DNA of 64,000 nucleotides from Shewanella psychrophila (GCF_002005305.1 NZ_CP014782.1:5890001-5954000); one strand, 5' to 3'; positions 27,900 through 37,323 are shown, counted from the stretch's first letter. Numbers and translations are program-made. The notes: generated by a model from the letters alone, not told the origin.

Positions 27900-29540
27900 C
27901 TACCTCTTATCACTAATCCCAAGCATGATTTCCAGATTAACGAACCGATAGCCTTGGGTGTGATAGTAATCAATAACACCAGGCAGTGCATCGACCGTAT
28001 TCTGCCTGTTGCCACCAGCGTCGTGCATCAGGCTGATCACCTCGGGATGCTGATTATTGATCATCACATCACTGATATTCTCAACTGTGACTAGGGGCGA
28101 ATTCCAGTCTCGGGTATCCACCGACCATAAAATCACCTTTATGCCTTTGTCATCGAGAAAGGCGACTTGCTTGCCGGTGATCTCACCATAGGGTGGACGA
28201 TAGAAACGCGGTGTTATCCCAACTGAGCTTTGAAACAACTCATTAGTTTTCAGTATTTGCGTTTGCCAAAGATCTTCACTCGTCAGCGAGCGCCCATGTG
28301 GGTGATTCCAGCTGTGATTTGCCAAAGTATGCCCCTCAGCTAAAGCTCGCGCCATGATAGCTTGATTGGACTGCATGTTTTTCCCCATCCAAAAGAAACT
28401 GGCTGGGATCTGATACTGAGCCAAGAGATCTAAAATCTGGGTGGTATAAATAGAAGGGCCATCATCGAAGGTCAAGGCGATAAGTTTGTCTTGATTCCAT
28501 CCCTCAAGAAAATAGGCCCCAATATAATCACTCGCCTGTCTGGTCAGTTCACTGATCCCGACCTGATTAGCCACGTCCCCTGTTCTAACATATTGCTCAT
28601 TTTTATGATTAACTGTTATCGGCGAAGCTAAATTAATTCGAAATAAACCAGGATCCAGTGCGAAGCTGTTCGCGGCATCACTACCCGGATATCTCACAAA
28701 ATGCTGAGCTACCAGGTAATAACCTAACTTCCAGGCCACACCATTATCTTTCGGCTCAGCGCCATTAAACCAGGCATCGTCTCCAGTTCCGTTATCAGTT
28801 TCATTCTTAATGGCCGACTTAGCCTGAGTAATGGCATCATCCAGTGCAGTGCCAGTAAGCTCGGTCTCTTGGTATAAGTGAGCAGGCTTAAGCTCTGACT
28901 CAATAAAATGCAGTGCTAAACCATGATTGACGAGTTTGCCCAGCAGACCACCTTCGGCTTGATGTGCCTGTCTCAAGGCTATATAGATTGCGGTAGCCAG
29001 AGGCTGGGTCAGCACACCGTCTTGGGGGACCGCTACAAGTGTCAATATCACTCTACTCTGGCCTAATTCAGAGGTAGATATGTCGATCTTGTAGGCTTGG
29101 CTTTGCAGCGGATCTAGCTTGAGCCCTAACGCAAAACTCTCGAGAGTAAATTGACTGGAAAATGTGTCAGAAAGCGGAGCTAATTGAGTGTTAAGCACCG
29201 ACAACATCTCTTCGCTCGGCTCACTAGTTGCCGCCCAGTAGGTTGGCAGAGCCAGTTCATCCAAGATGGGCTGATACTCGACACCACCTAATAAGATATT
29301 AGCCCTCGACACTTCCCCATTAACTGAATCATTATTGCTAGAGTTATCCGTGCTATCAGAGCTGCCAGAACTAATAGGCGTCGTATCGATAGGATCTTTC
29401 GCCGTTGAGCTACTGCCCCCCACACAGGCCGATAATAGAGCGGTTACGGCTATTATCAAAGGCAGTAATAGCCTGGATAATATCGGCCGTTCACTATTTT
29501 CTATTGTCAGTGAACTCTGCTTAGACTCAATCAACATCAT
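27900..29540 (-). CDS. Polysaccharide deacetylase (NodB-domain) lipoprotein
   Basis: 546 residues. A late hydrophobic segment LLPLIIAVTALLSAC (about residues 26-40) forms a lipoprotein signal, then a Ser/Thr/Asn-rich linker. The N-terminal half has no clear motif. The C-terminal NodB domain (from about residue 350) is complete: TFDDGP, NHSWNHPHG (metal His pair), RPPYGE, and LMHDAGG. It likely deacetylates an N-acetylated envelope or extracellular polysaccharide; substrate unknown. Flanked on both sides by copies of the same intergenic repeat. Confidence 0.88.
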   Translation of the reverse strand: MMLIESKQSSLTIENSERPILSRLLLPLIIAVTALLSACVGGSSSTAKDPIDTTPISSGSSDSTDNSSNNDSVNGEVSRANILLGGVEYQPILDELALPTYWAATSEPSEEMLSVLNTQLAPLSDTFSSQFTLESFALGLKLDPLQSQAYKIDISTSELGQSRVILTLVAVPQDGVLTQPLATAIYIALRQAHQAEGGLLGKLVNHGLALHFIESELKPAHLYQETELTGTALDDAITQAKSAIKNETDNGTGDDAWFNGAEPKDNGVAWKLGYYLVAQHFVRYPGSDAANSFALDPGLFRINLASPITVNHKNEQYVRTGDVANQVGISELTRQASDYIGAYFLEGWNQDKLIALTFDDGPSIYTTQILDLLAQYQIPASFFWMGKNMQSNQAIMARALAEGHTLANHSWNHPHGRSLTSEDLWQTQILKTNELFQSSVGITPRFYRPPYGEITGKQVAFLDDKGIKVILWSVDTRDWNSPLVTVENISDVMINNQHPEVISLMHDAGGNRQNTVDALPGVIDYYHTQGYRFVNLEIMLGISDKR

Positions 29541-29690
29541 CTATATCCTTATCTGTCTTATACCTATTAGTATTAGTTAATTCTCACCCGTGTTCACTTA
29601 CAAGTCAGAGCATCAGCCAGCGAAGTAGGTGACAACGCTGTCATTTCTTTGGCTGTCAAGATAACAAATAAATAGAGGATAGGTAATGGA

Positions 29691-29825
29691 GCAGGCTCAG
29701 AAGTTTTAAGCTATAAGCTCAAGACAGAGCGAAGAAAGCAGTAAGATTAAAAGAAAAGACTCCAACCTCTAGATACTATTCTGAACTCTAGCTTTTACTT
29801 ACCACTTACCGCTCATAACTTACAA
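29691..29825. repeat. Intergenic repeat, copy B
   Basis: Same left arm as copy A (AGAAGTTTTAAGCT...CTCAAGACAGAGCGAAG) and right arm (CTTTTACTTACCACTTACCG), with a 7-bp insertion in the left arm. It abuts the LysR stop codon, so both copies sit at 3' ends of minus-strand genes. Confidence 0.75.
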
Positions 29826-30770
29826 TCAAACCCATGACTTAATAGATCCACGTAGCCGCTCTTCTCGGCCGCAACCTTTACCGGCATTGCAACGCTCAAG
29901 CGCTCCTAACATATGATCGATAAATCTCTGGCTCGCTAAGCTGATAAAACGCCGTGATGGATAGACTAAATAGCACTTGCCGACATAAGGCTCCACATCT
30001 TCAAACAACATGGTGAGCTCACCCCGCTCAACATATTCACGAGTCACCTCTGTGGGTAAAAAAGCAATACCTCGCCCAATTAAGCTCGCTTCCAGGCCGA
30101 GCTGAATGCTATTGAGGCACAAGTTACCTTTCACCGCTATCTTCATATCGTTACCGAAGGGGACTTCATTAAAAATTCGACCATTAGGGTAACGAAACAA
30201 TATAGAGTTATGCTTCTCGAGGTCCTCTGGCAACACAGGCGTGCCAGCCTTGGCTAGATAACCCGGGCTAGCAACAAAATGCAGCTCTTCACTAAGCATC
30301 TCTCGAGCCACCATCTCATTTTCATTAAATGAATCTTCTACCATAAAGGCGAGATCGATATTATTGCGGATCATATCCTGAGGCTCGGTGCTGACAATCA
30401 GCTCGACGGTAAGCTCAGGGTTATGATCCATAAATTCGAAAATGCCATTGGCAATATCCAGTAACTCGGGCACAGGGAACATCAAGATCCGTAAATGTCC
30501 GCCAATTTCGGCTTGAGTATCCGTGAGTTCCACCAGAGTTTGCTCAAGATCCCCAAGAATAGACAAGGTCTTATCATAGAAATGACTCCCCGAAGCCGTT
30601 AATGTCATGGCTCGGCTCTGACGATGGAATAGCTTGACCTTAAGATCATCTTCTAATGCCTGCAAACGGCGACTCACGGTCGACTTAGGCAAATTAAGCA
30701 AATCTGCCGCATCCACTAAGCTGCCCGTCTCGACGATGCGATGGAACAGGGAAATATCTTCAGTTTTCAT
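29826..30770 (-). CDS. LysR-family transcriptional regulator
   Basis: 314 residues. Winged HTH at the N-terminus (FHRIVETGSLVDAADLLNLPKSTVSRRLQALEDDLKVKLFHR), then a LysR substrate domain with GHLRILMFPVPEL and the EXDLAFMVED-like strand. Divergent from the RND adaptor gene 204 bp away, the usual arrangement for a regulator of the neighbouring efflux operon. Effector unknown. Confidence 0.92.
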   Translation of the reverse strand: MKTEDISLFHRIVETGSLVDAADLLNLPKSTVSRRLQALEDDLKVKLFHRQSRAMTLTASGSHFYDKTLSILGDLEQTLVELTDTQAEIGGHLRILMFPVPELLDIANGIFEFMDHNPELTVELIVSTEPQDMIRNNIDLAFMVEDSFNENEMVAREMLSEELHFVASPGYLAKAGTPVLPEDLEKHNSILFRYPNGRIFNEVPFGNDMKIAVKGNLCLNSIQLGLEASLIGRGIAFLPTEVTREYVERGELTMLFEDVEPYVGKCYLVYPSRRFISLASQRFIDHMLGALERCNAGKGCGREERLRGSIKSWV

Positions 30771-30974
30771 AACAAACCCTCACAGGTTATCGATTACTTT
30801 TACACCAAATCTGGTAACTAAAGCGATCATGCTCACGCTTAGTTTTAACAATCAAGACTAATTAGTCTCATTTTATGGAACCGATGATTCCACACATTCC
30901 CATTTTGTTCAATATTAGATACTGCTATCTTAGCCAGAATTAATACATCTCGTCGCACAAATGGAATCCGCTTT

Positions 30975-32054
30975 ATGAAGTACCTAGCAAAAACATTCGC
31001 AGCCATAATAATCACTGGCACCTTGGCTGGCTGCAACGCAGAATCGATTGAAGCAGCTCCACAAACCATAAGACCGGTGAAATTATTGGAAGTCACAGAT
31101 GTTAATGCCGCTTCTATTCGTGTTTTCCCGGCAAAAATAGCCGCCACCAAGCAAGCTGATTTAGGTTTTAGAGTATCGGGTCAGCTGATCGACTTTACTC
31201 TGGTGGAAGGCCTACATGTTAAAAAAGGCACTATTTTAGCTAGACTTGATGACCGAGATGCCCGCAATACTTTACTCAACCGCGAAGCCGATCATGAGCT
31301 CGCCACCGCCGACTATAAGCGTAAGGGTGAACTGTTACGCCGCCAGTTGATCTCCCCAGCAGATTACGATCTCTCTAAGGCTCAGCTGAAATCAGCCGCT
31401 GCCGCTCTGGCTAATGCCCGTGACCAACTGAGCTATACCAATTTACTCGCACCATATGACGGCACGGTAGCTAAGATTTCCATAGACAATTATCAGATGA
31501 TTCAGGCCAATCAGTCGGTGCTCGTGTTACAAAAAGATCGCAATATTGACGTAGTGATCCAGGTACCAGAGTCTATGGCCAGCCAGGCAATCAAATTTAA
31601 TCCCCATGCGAAATTTCAACCTCAGGTGCACTTTAGCACTCAGCCAGAGCAAGCCTATCCGGTAAAACTCAAAGAGCACGCGACTCAGGTGACTCCTGGC
31701 ACCCAAAGTTACGAAGTGGTCTTCACGCTACCTAGACCCACTCAAATCAATATTCTTCCGGGTATGAGCGCCGAGCTAACTCTAGATCTCTCTATGGACT
31801 CCCAGTTAGATAAAACAGTGATCCCTGCTAGTGCAGTGATGAAGCGTGATCAGGATGGCGAAAATATCATCTGGCTCTATCATGCAGACACAGGTAATGT
31901 GACTCCGCAAATTGTCACCTTAGGTCGAGTCACCACAGATGGCATAGAAATTTTAACAGGATTGAGTAAGGGCGATCAGCTAGTAGTAGCCGGTGTGCAG
32001 TACCTTTCTGCCGACCAAAAAGTTAAGCCTCTTCACTGGCAGCGCGGGGTTTAA
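30975..32054 (+). CDS. RND efflux periplasmic adaptor (membrane fusion protein)
   Basis: 359 residues, lipoprotein signal with LAGC (Cys near residue 20). HlyD/AcrA-type order: barrel strand RVFPAKIAATKQADLGFRVSGQL, lipoyl half with LVEGLHVKKGTILARLD, a short alpha-hairpin (LNREADHELATADYKRKGELLRRQ), second lipoyl half YTNLLAPYDGTVAKISID, and a C-terminal barrel with GMSAELTLDL. Links the pump at 32117 to an outer-membrane channel that is not encoded nearby. Confidence 0.93.
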   Translation: MKYLAKTFAAIIITGTLAGCNAESIEAAPQTIRPVKLLEVTDVNAASIRVFPAKIAATKQADLGFRVSGQLIDFTLVEGLHVKKGTILARLDDRDARNTLLNREADHELATADYKRKGELLRRQLISPADYDLSKAQLKSAAAALANARDQLSYTNLLAPYDGTVAKISIDNYQMIQANQSVLVLQKDRNIDVVIQVPESMASQAIKFNPHAKFQPQVHFSTQPEQAYPVKLKEHATQVTPGTQSYEVVFTLPRPTQINILPGMSAELTLDLSMDSQLDKTVIPASAVMKRDQDGENIIWLYHADTGNVTPQIVTLGRVTTDGIEILTGLSKGDQLVVAGVQYLSADQKVKPLHWQRGV

Positions 32055-32116
32055 CGCCGCAATCAGTACCACCTAAGCCTTTATTTTTACTCTTTCGCCT
32101 GCAAGGATTTTACGCC

Positions 32117-35100
32117 GTGAATTTCGCACAATACTCTATAGAACATAAAGTGGTGAGCTGGATGTTTGCCCTATTGCTACTCGTGGGGGGCAGCATCTCA
32201 TTTCTTGGGCTAGGTCAGCTCGAATTCCCTGAGTTCACCCTCAAACAGGCACTCGTCGTCACCGCCTATCCAGGCGCTTCGCCGGAACAGGTCGAAGAGG
32301 AGGTTACCCTGCCTCTGGAAGATGCCCTGCAGCAACTCGATGCAATCAAACATATCACCTCGATCAACAGTGCCGGCCTGTCTCAGATAGAGATAGAGGT
32401 ACACGAGCATTACGGCGCAGACGAACTGCCCCAGGTGTGGGATGAAGTGCGCCGTAAGGTCAACGACAAACTAGGTGAACTGCCACCAGGGGTCGCAACT
32501 CCATCAGTGATAGATGATTTCGGCGATGTGTATGGCATTTTGCTCAATGTCTCTGGAGATGGCTACACTAGCCGTGAGTTGCAAAATTATGCCGACTTTC
32601 TCAGGCGTGAGCTTGTGCTTGTCGATGGTGTGAAAAAAGTTACCATTGCAGGCAAAATAACCGAACAAGTAGTGGTCGAAATTTCCCAGCAGAAACTCAA
32701 CGCTCTGGGCCTAGACCAGGATTATATCTATAGCCTTATCAATAGTCAGAACGTAGTATCCAACGCCGGTAGTATTCGTGTTGGCGATAACCGCATTCGT
32801 ATCCATCCTACCGGTGAGTTTAGCCAGGTGAAGCAGATGGAGCGCCTGTTAATCAGCGCACCAGGCAGTACAAAACTGGTCTACCTTGGCGATATAGCCC
32901 AGGTCTATAAAGATAACGATGAGACCCCAACAAACATCTACCATGGCAATGGCGAAACAGCCTTGTCTGTAGGGATCTCATTTTCCAGCGGCGTCAATGT
33001 GGTTGATGTCGGCGTAGCCATCAATGAAAGGCTGCTCGAGCTCGATAACGAGCGCCCCATTGGTATACAACTCAACACTGTCTACGACCAGAGTAAGATG
33101 GTCGATCAGACCATCACAGGTTTCTTAATCAATCTGGCCGAGTCTATTGCCATAGTGATCTTCGTACTCTTGATATTCATGGGCGTCCGCGCCGGTCTGC
33201 TGATGGGGCTGGTATTGCTATTGACCATATTAGGCACCTTCATCATGATGAAGCTGCTCAATATCGAGCTACAAATCATCTCCTTGGGCGCACTTATTAT
33301 CGCCCTAGGTATGCTGGTCGACAACGCCATCGTGGTCACCGAAGGCATACTCATAGGTATCAAGCGTGGTCAGAGCCGACTAGAGACATCTAAACAAGTG
33401 GTGTCACAGACTCAATGGCCACTACTTGGTGCCACTGTCATCGCCATTTTAGCCTTCGCTCCGATTGGCTTGTCAGACACAGCCACAGGTGAATTTTGCG
33501 TATCGTTATTCCAGGTCTTACTGATCTCCCTGTTTATCAGCTGGATCACAGCCATGACCTTAACCCCCTTCTTCTGCCACCTCATGTTCAAAGATGGCGA
33601 AGTCAGCGAGGATGAGAATGATGATCCCTACAAGGGCTTTATATTCCAGTTTTACCGTAGCAGCTTAAATTTGGCCATGCGTTTTCGCGCCGTCACCTTG
33701 CTAGTCGTTATCGCGGCGCTGTTCACCTCAGTAATGGGCTTCGGATACGTAAAAAATGTCTTCTTTCCAGCTTCGAACACGCCTATGTTCTTCGTGGATG
33801 TGTGGATGCCTGAAGGCACAGATATTAAGGCGACAGAACACCTGCTCGGCCGCATAGAGAAAGACCTACTTGCCCAGCAAGAAACCCATGATATCGGGCT
33901 GGTTAATCTCACTAGCGTTGTCGGCCAAGGTGCCCAAAGATTCGTGCTCTCCTATGTCCCAGAGAAAGGCTACAATTCCTACGGTCAATTACTGATCGAG
34001 ATGACAGATCTCACCAGCTTAGAGCGATACATGCGCACCTTGGAGAAAGAGTTAAGCCTCAAGTATCCAGAAGCCGAGTATCGTTTCAAATATATGGAAA
34101 ATGGTCCCAGCCCTGCCGCTAAGATAGAGGCGCGTTTCTATGGTGAAGATCCTGTGGTACTGCGTCAGCTTGCCACCCAAGCAAAGGCTATTTTAGATGC
34201 AGAGCCAACAGCCGTAGGCGTAAGACATAGCTGGCGTAACCAGGTGACTCTGATCCGTCCGCAACTGGCACTCGCTCAGGCCCGTGAGACGGGGATCAGT
34301 AAACAAGATCTCGATAATTCACTCCTAGTTAACTTCGGTGGCAAGCAGGTCGGCGTCTATCGTGAGAACAGCCATCTGATGCCTATCATAGCAAGGGCAC
34401 CTGCCGAGGAACGCCTCGACGCCGACAGCCTTTGGAAGCTGCAGGTCTGGAGTTCAGAAAATAACGTCTTCGTTCCCGCCACTCAAGTGGTTTCTGAATT
34501 CACCACCGAATGGGAAAACCCGCTTATCATGCGTCGTGACAGAAAACGTATGCTGGCTGTTTATGCCGATCCTATTAACGGTACCGATGAGACGGCCGAT
34601 TCTGTCTTTCGAAAAATCAGAGCCGATATAGAAGCTATTTCGCTCCCTGCGGGTTATGAATTCGAATGGGGAGGCGAATATGAGACAGCTGGGGAGGCTC
34701 AGGTCTCGGTATTTAGCTCAATTCCTATGGGCTATCTAGCTATGTTCCTTATCACAGTACTGCTGTTTAATTCGGTACGTCAGCCTCTGGTCATCTGGTT
34801 CACCGTGCCATTAGCCTTAATCGGCGTGGTTTCTGGCCTATTACTATTCGATGCCCCTTTCAGCTTTATGGCATTACTAGGATTACTCAGCTTGACTGGC
34901 ATGATCATCAAGAATGGCATCGTACTGGTAGATCAGATAAACCTGGAACTGAGTGAAGGCAAGGAGGCTTATCAGGCTGTAGTCGATTCGTCCGTGAGCC
35001 GGGTAAGACCCGTTTTGATGGCAGCGATAACGACTATGCTAGGTATGGTTCCTCTGCTGTCTGATGCCTTCTTTGGCTCTATGGCAATCACCATAATCTT

Positions 35101-35197
35101 CGGTCTTGGCTTCGCGTCTGTGCTGACACTCATCGTCTTACCTGTCACTTACACTCTGGCATTTCGTATTCCTTACCCTAAACAGGCACAATCCTAA
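32117..35197 (+). CDS. RND multidrug efflux pump, inner-membrane permease
   Basis: 1026 residues starting at GTG 32117 with AAGGA upstream, 62 bp after the adaptor. The AcrB/MexB-type fold is visible: TM1 VSWMFALLLLVGGSISF, periplasmic porter loops (AYPGASPEQVEEEVTLPLE; GGKQVGVYREN), the TM4 proton relay GALIIALGMLVDNAIVVTEG with Asp, and the second-half LIKNG-like motif GMIIKNGIVLVDQINLE. Closest in feel to the TriC/YegO-like branch with a shorter adaptor. Drug substrates unknown. Confidence 0.94.
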   Translation: MNFAQYSIEHKVVSWMFALLLLVGGSISFLGLGQLEFPEFTLKQALVVTAYPGASPEQVEEEVTLPLEDALQQLDAIKHITSINSAGLSQIEIEVHEHYGADELPQVWDEVRRKVNDKLGELPPGVATPSVIDDFGDVYGILLNVSGDGYTSRELQNYADFLRRELVLVDGVKKVTIAGKITEQVVVEISQQKLNALGLDQDYIYSLINSQNVVSNAGSIRVGDNRIRIHPTGEFSQVKQMERLLISAPGSTKLVYLGDIAQVYKDNDETPTNIYHGNGETALSVGISFSSGVNVVDVGVAINERLLELDNERPIGIQLNTVYDQSKMVDQTITGFLINLAESIAIVIFVLLIFMGVRAGLLMGLVLLLTILGTFIMMKLLNIELQIISLGALIIALGMLVDNAIVVTEGILIGIKRGQSRLETSKQVVSQTQWPLLGATVIAILAFAPIGLSDTATGEFCVSLFQVLLISLFISWITAMTLTPFFCHLMFKDGEVSEDENDDPYKGFIFQFYRSSLNLAMRFRAVTLLVVIAALFTSVMGFGYVKNVFFPASNTPMFFVDVWMPEGTDIKATEHLLGRIEKDLLAQQETHDIGLVNLTSVVGQGAQRFVLSYVPEKGYNSYGQLLIEMTDLTSLERYMRTLEKELSLKYPEAEYRFKYMENGPSPAAKIEARFYGEDPVVLRQLATQAKAILDAEPTAVGVRHSWRNQVTLIRPQLALAQARETGISKQDLDNSLLVNFGGKQVGVYRENSHLMPIIARAPAEERLDADSLWKLQVWSSENNVFVPATQVVSEFTTEWENPLIMRRDRKRMLAVYADPINGTDETADSVFRKIRADIEAISLPAGYEFEWGGEYETAGEAQVSVFSSIPMGYLAMFLITVLLFNSVRQPLVIWFTVPLALIGVVSGLLLFDAPFSFMALLGLLSLTGMIIKNGIVLVDQINLELSEGKEAYQAVVDSSVSRVRPVLMAAITTMLGMVPLLSDAFFGSMAITIIFGLGFASVLTLIVLPVTYTLAFRIPYPKQAQS

Positions 35198-35316
35198 ACA
35201 GGAATAGAAAACGGCAGGGAAAAACGGCTTAAAAGAAAATAGTAAGAGGAAAGAAGAAGGAGAAAGCTAACGACTCAGCGATTATCGACATCAGAAGTAA
35301 CTTGCTTCCCGGCAAT

Positions 35317-35347
35317 CCCGATCCCTTGTGGATCGGGTTTACTTTTA
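35317..35347 (+). terminator. Terminator of the RND operon
   Basis: CCCGATCC (35317-35324) pairs with GGATCGGG (35330-35337) around CTTGT, followed by TTTACTTTTA. Confidence 0.85.
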
Positions 35348-35430
35348 TCCCGAGGAAGTATTAAAGCGGCATTAATGCCAATACCTTGATACTGTATTGG
35401 GAGTGACTCCCCATTTATAGGTCGGCTCCA

Positions 35431-35799
35431 ATGAAATATACCAAGCTACTATCCATTACCTTGGCCGCCAGCCTATTGAGCTCAGCTCCAGTTATGGCTC
35501 AAGATAATACATTCTATGATGAATCTTCGCAGACCTACCAAATAGGCGTCATGGTCGAAGCGATTTCAACTGCTTTAACTAAGCCTGAAGATCCTGAGTC
35601 TCTCACCACCATAAGCCAATATGGCACCGACTCACGTTATTACGTGATGATCCGTGGCTGGCTGATTCAGGAGTTAGCCGGTGTCCAGAGTCAGTTAGAC
35701 GCAACTAAAGCACATGACTCCAACTCTGAAAATAAACAAAAATTCATCGACAAAGTGACATTTTTACAGCTGGCCATTCGTCGAATTGATTTAGAATGA
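35431..35799 (+). CDS. Small exported hypothetical protein
   Basis: 122 residues with a clear signal peptide (MKYTKLLSITLAASLLSSAPVMAQ, cleavage after VMA). The mature part is helical and acidic (QIGVMVEAISTALTKPEDPES; YYVMIRGWLIQELAGVQSQLDA). No domain recognised. It is probably cotranscribed with the membrane-protein gene that starts 34 bp downstream. Confidence 0.75.
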   Translation: MKYTKLLSITLAASLLSSAPVMAQDNTFYDESSQTYQIGVMVEAISTALTKPEDPESLTTISQYGTDSRYYVMIRGWLIQELAGVQSQLDATKAHDSNSENKQKFIDKVTFLQLAIRRIDLE

Positions 35800-35833
35800 T
35801 TGCAACATACGTATCAAGCAAAAAGAAGCTCAT

Positions 35834-36205
35834 ATGAAAAAGGCAATCACCGCCGCGTTGATCTCAGCCTTCGTCTGCCCGGGAACCGGCCATTTCTACT
35901 TAAAGAAATATAATATTGGCACCCTTATCTCTGCCGTCAGTCTGAGTGGGCTAGCCTATCTCCTCTATCAGGCGGTAGAGCGAGCACAAGAGATTTCAGA
36001 TCAGATCTTATCCGGTGCAGTTCCCCTGGACTTTAATCTGATCTATCAAATGGTCACCGAGCAACCCAGTGGTGCGAAAGCACTTTACGTATCCATTGCT
36101 ACTTGGGTATTTATCATAGGTTGGCTGGTAGGCGTTATCGATGCCTATCGACTGGGGCATGCTTTGGATAAGAATCTGGATAAAGCGATAAGCGATAAGC
36201 GATAA
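35834..36205 (+). CDS. Small inner-membrane protein
   Basis: 123 residues. The start ALISAFVCPGTGHFYLKKYNIGTL resembles the PGxGxFY motif of TM2-like small membrane proteins; two or three hydrophobic segments follow (ISAVSLSGLAYLLY; VSIATWVFIIGWLVGVIDAY). AAGAAG precedes the start. The last codons and stop lie inside a 7-bp tandem repeat. Function unknown; it forms a two-gene unit with 35431-35799. Confidence 0.75.
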   Translation: MKKAITAALISAFVCPGTGHFYLKKYNIGTLISAVSLSGLAYLLYQAVERAQEISDQILSGAVPLDFNLIYQMVTEQPSGAKALYVSIATWVFIIGWLVGVIDAYRLGHALDKNLDKAISDKR

Positions 36206-36206
36206 G
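36184..36206 (+). repeat. Heptanucleotide tandem repeat across the stop codon
   Basis: AGCGATA repeated three times from 36184 with two further bases. It encodes the last residues (DKAISDKR) and contains the TAA, so gain or loss of one unit would change the frame and the C-terminus. Confidence 0.85.
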
Positions 36207-36221
36207 ATATTAGTAAAAAGA

Positions 36222-36255
36222 AAGGCCCTGGACAGTGCATCTTAGTCCGGGCCTT
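36222..36255 (+). terminator. Terminator after the small membrane-protein gene
   Basis: AAGGCCC-t-GGAC pairs with GTCC-GGGCCTT with a single bulge around an 11-nt loop. Tail only weakly T-rich. Confidence 0.7.
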
Positions 36256-36305
36256 CACTTCAAACGCTTTACTATTTACGAATTATTAGTTTTATCAGCT
36301 AACTC

Positions 36306-36605
36306 TTAGATCCGTTTCATCGCCGATGTCGTTGAGAAATCGTGTTGAGTCGAAGGGAACACTACCTTTTGAACAACTGCAGCTTCATTGATAGAAAACA
36401 GATATTTTTCGCTCGCTGCCACGGTTTTTGAAAAATCATGTCGGGTCGACGCTTGTTGCAACTGATTTCCCTTAACGGGCTGATTCTTTGAAAAGTCGTA
36501 GCTGGATTTGGCAGCCGATGTCTTAGAAAAATCAGGAATATCAGCAACTGCTACTGATGAAAACACAAATACTGCAGATAAGGCCACGCTGGTTAATAAT
36601 TTCAT
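36306..36605 (-). CDS. Exported protein with DFSKT-type repeats
   Basis: 99 residues from ATG 36605 (TTGGAG upstream). The signal peptide MKLLTSVALSAVFVFSSVAVA is followed by a mature chain made of about five spaced motifs: PDFSKTSAAK, YDFSKNQPVK, HDFSKTVAAS, YLFSINEAAV and HDFSTTSAMK. No known family. The periodic Phe/Ser/Lys motif suggests a repeated binding or assembly unit. Twin palindromic boxes lie upstream at 36667-36721. Confidence 0.7.
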   Translation of the reverse strand: MKLLTSVALSAVFVFSSVAVADIPDFSKTSAAKSSYDFSKNQPVKGNQLQQASTRHDFSKTVAASEKYLFSINEAAVVQKVVFPSTQHDFSTTSAMKRI

Positions 36606-36666
36606 ATAGAACTCCAATCTTTTTTGACCACAAGTGTGTAACAACAACATTAGATTAATTACAACA

Positions 36667-36721
36667 ATTTGTGAACAAATTAATTACATTTGGTGCAATT
36701 TGATACATTTGTGATCAAATT
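36667..36721. promoter_or_regulatory. Twin near-palindromic boxes
   Basis: ATTTGTGAACAAATT at 36667-36681 and ATTTGTGATCAAATT at 36707-36721 differ by one base and are exactly 40 bp apart (about four helical turns). The first is a perfect ATTTGT-GA-ACAAAT inverted repeat. They lie 60-120 bp upstream of the DFSKT-repeat gene, so they are candidate operators; the regulator is unknown. Confidence 0.5.
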
Positions 36722-36822
36722 TCCAAAGGACGATTTGGGGAGTGGCTGAGCTATTTCTCTATAGGACAAGTGTTAAAACAAGATCAGAGAACAGAAACAG
36801 ACAAACCACCAGAGAGTTAAAG

Positions 36823-37209
36823 TTAGCTTATTGGAGGGCGGTAAACTTGCGAGGTATCAGCAGTCTGTATCGACCAGAGTCGATTTGGGATCTGTTCACT
36901 AGATGTTGCTAGTATCAAATCTAAGGAAGATTGAATAAACATACCCGTCATAGAAACACAATGAGTTACACAGTGGCCACTGGCTAATATGATACAAGGT
37001 AAGTCACACTGAACCATCACATCTTGAGGGAAATCTGAGCCAGTTGAGATGTTAGTCTCAGGAATAGAAGTAGACGCTGAGCCAATTTGTAGCAAAGCTG
37101 ATTCATGACTCACAGAGTGTAAAAATTCAGGCATGGCCATCGCCGGCGACAAGAGGTTTTGTCCAACCAGAGCGATAAATAACAGCAGATGTACGATCTG
37201 TTTTGCCAT
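36823..37209 (-). CDS. Small exported Cys/His protein (DUF2946/CopL-like)
   Basis: 128 residues with an N-terminal signal (HLLLFIALVGQNLLSPAMA). A Cys/His cluster CDLPC...GHCVTHC near the middle could bind a metal, and the chain ends VYRPPIS. Small proteins with a central Cys/His cluster and a terminal RPP occur in the DUF2946/CopL group linked to metal handling; this assignment is by layout only. Compare the protein at 59252-59536. Confidence 0.5.
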   Translation of the reverse strand: MAKQIVHLLLFIALVGQNLLSPAMAMPEFLHSVSHESALLQIGSASTSIPETNISTGSDFPQDVMVQCDLPCIILASGHCVTHCVSMTGMFIQSSLDLILATSSEQIPNRLWSIQTADTSQVYRPPIS

Positions 37210-37255
37210 GGTTTGAATTATTTAACCTTTAAAAATGCGACAAGGAATGGATGAC

Positions 37256-37278
37256 ATAGGGATAGACTCTATCCCTAT
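37256..37278. other. Perfect hairpin between two minus-strand genes
   Basis: ATAGGGATAGA pairs with TCTATCCCTAT, leaving almost no loop. It has no clear T-run; it may be an operator or part of the upstream region of 36823-37209. Confidence 0.5.
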
Positions 37279-37296
37279 AAAATAGTTCAAAAAAAA

Positions 37297-37323
37297 TGAA
37301 GATTCTAGGCTCTAGAATCTTCA
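37297..37323 (-). terminator. Terminator of the metzincin gene (CTAGGCTCTAG type)
   Basis: TGAAGATTCTA pairs with TAGAATCTTCA around GGCTC; on the minus strand it runs into TTTTTTTT. Confidence 0.9.
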
